64,000 nucleotides of DNA from Arthrobacter nitroguajacolicus_D (GTDB lineage: Bacteria > Actinomycetota > Actinomycetes > Actinomycetales > Micrococcaceae), in contig NZ_JAVDSH010000003.1 of assembly GCF_031455195.1 (NCBI RefSeq), positions 1 to 64,000 on the forward strand, given 5' to 3'. Of the stretch, positions 63,925-64,000 are shown piece after piece. A program made the position numbers and the translations under genes. Each line of letters starts with the position of its first letter. Within the stretch, counting starts at the first letter, position 1. The notes under the pieces were generated by a model, which worked only from the letters and a program-made list of their open reading frames with translations, did no database searches and had not been told where the DNA came from.

Positions 63925-64000
63925 TGGGACCTCTCTATGCCGGCGTTGAGTTTCCGGTTACATGGCTCTGGCCGCCGAAGGCGACGGCGGCATTTATACC

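Overview
The window looks like chromosomal backbone of a high-GC actinobacterium of the Micrococcaceae, Arthrobacter/Paenarthrobacter type. Supporting signs are the dense GC-rich coding with many GTG and TTG starts, the 180-kDa type NAD-glutamate dehydrogenase, the mtrA-mtrB-lpqB-comF-hpf-secA gene order, an Rv3235-family gene, SigK/RskA, UPF0182 and a Lon-like PDZ protease. I see no insertion sequence, prophage, integrase, CRISPR array or plasmid gene. The assignment rests on recognised protein families and gene order, not on a database search.

Layout. 1-312: gene-free, very GC-rich DNA with short repeats. 313-6671: sensor kinase (PdtaS type) behind NAD-glutamate dehydrogenase. 6729-11115: a CpaE-like ATPase and SAF-domain protein without other pilus genes, a small excisionase-type HTH protein, an unknown 190-residue protein, a LysM membrane protein and an Rv3235-family protein. 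11224-21626 (minus strand): secA, a YcaQ/AlkX-type glycosylase, hibernation factor, comF, lpqB, mtrB and mtrA. 21850-28096 (plus): membrane protein, DUF4129, DUF4350, MoxR ATPase, DUF58 and DUF4166 genes, mostly with overlapping stops and starts. 28093-30337: chorismate mutase with a MetE-like protein, then an F420/NADP-type reductase. 30419-35990: a complete peptide/opine/nickel-type ABC importer. 36237-38722: a caspase-family protein converging on an HEXXH metallopeptidase-like protein. 38804-43323: mnmA, an FAD-dependent reductase, iscS and a cysteine-containing HTH regulator. 43383-46642: lipoprotein, lipid kinase, J-domain protein, trmL. 46832-48269: sigK and its anti-sigma factor. 48356-50301: gluconate permease and kinase. 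50376-52931: etfB, etfA and a PIG-L deacetylase. 53192-58099: HtrA protease, TPM-domain protein and PspA. 58211-59530: GntR regulator and two initiator tRNA genes. 59665-63924: UPF0182 and PDZ/Lon-like membrane proteins.

How the genes work together. Much of the window serves the cell envelope and its quality control: MtrAB-LpqB signalling, Sec export, the MoxR/DUF58 cluster, HtrA, PspA, TPM, the Lon-like protease and LysM. A second theme is sulfur and redox chemistry: iscS, mnmA, the FAD reductase, the ETF and the cysteine-rich regulator. The best regulatory find is a pair of matching 31-bp inverted-repeat sites in front of that regulator and the FAD reductase. The best candidate for an undescribed system is the caspase/metallopeptidase pair. 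A four-copy 10-bp-phased RTCAMA array in front of the LysM gene is a possible MtrA target.
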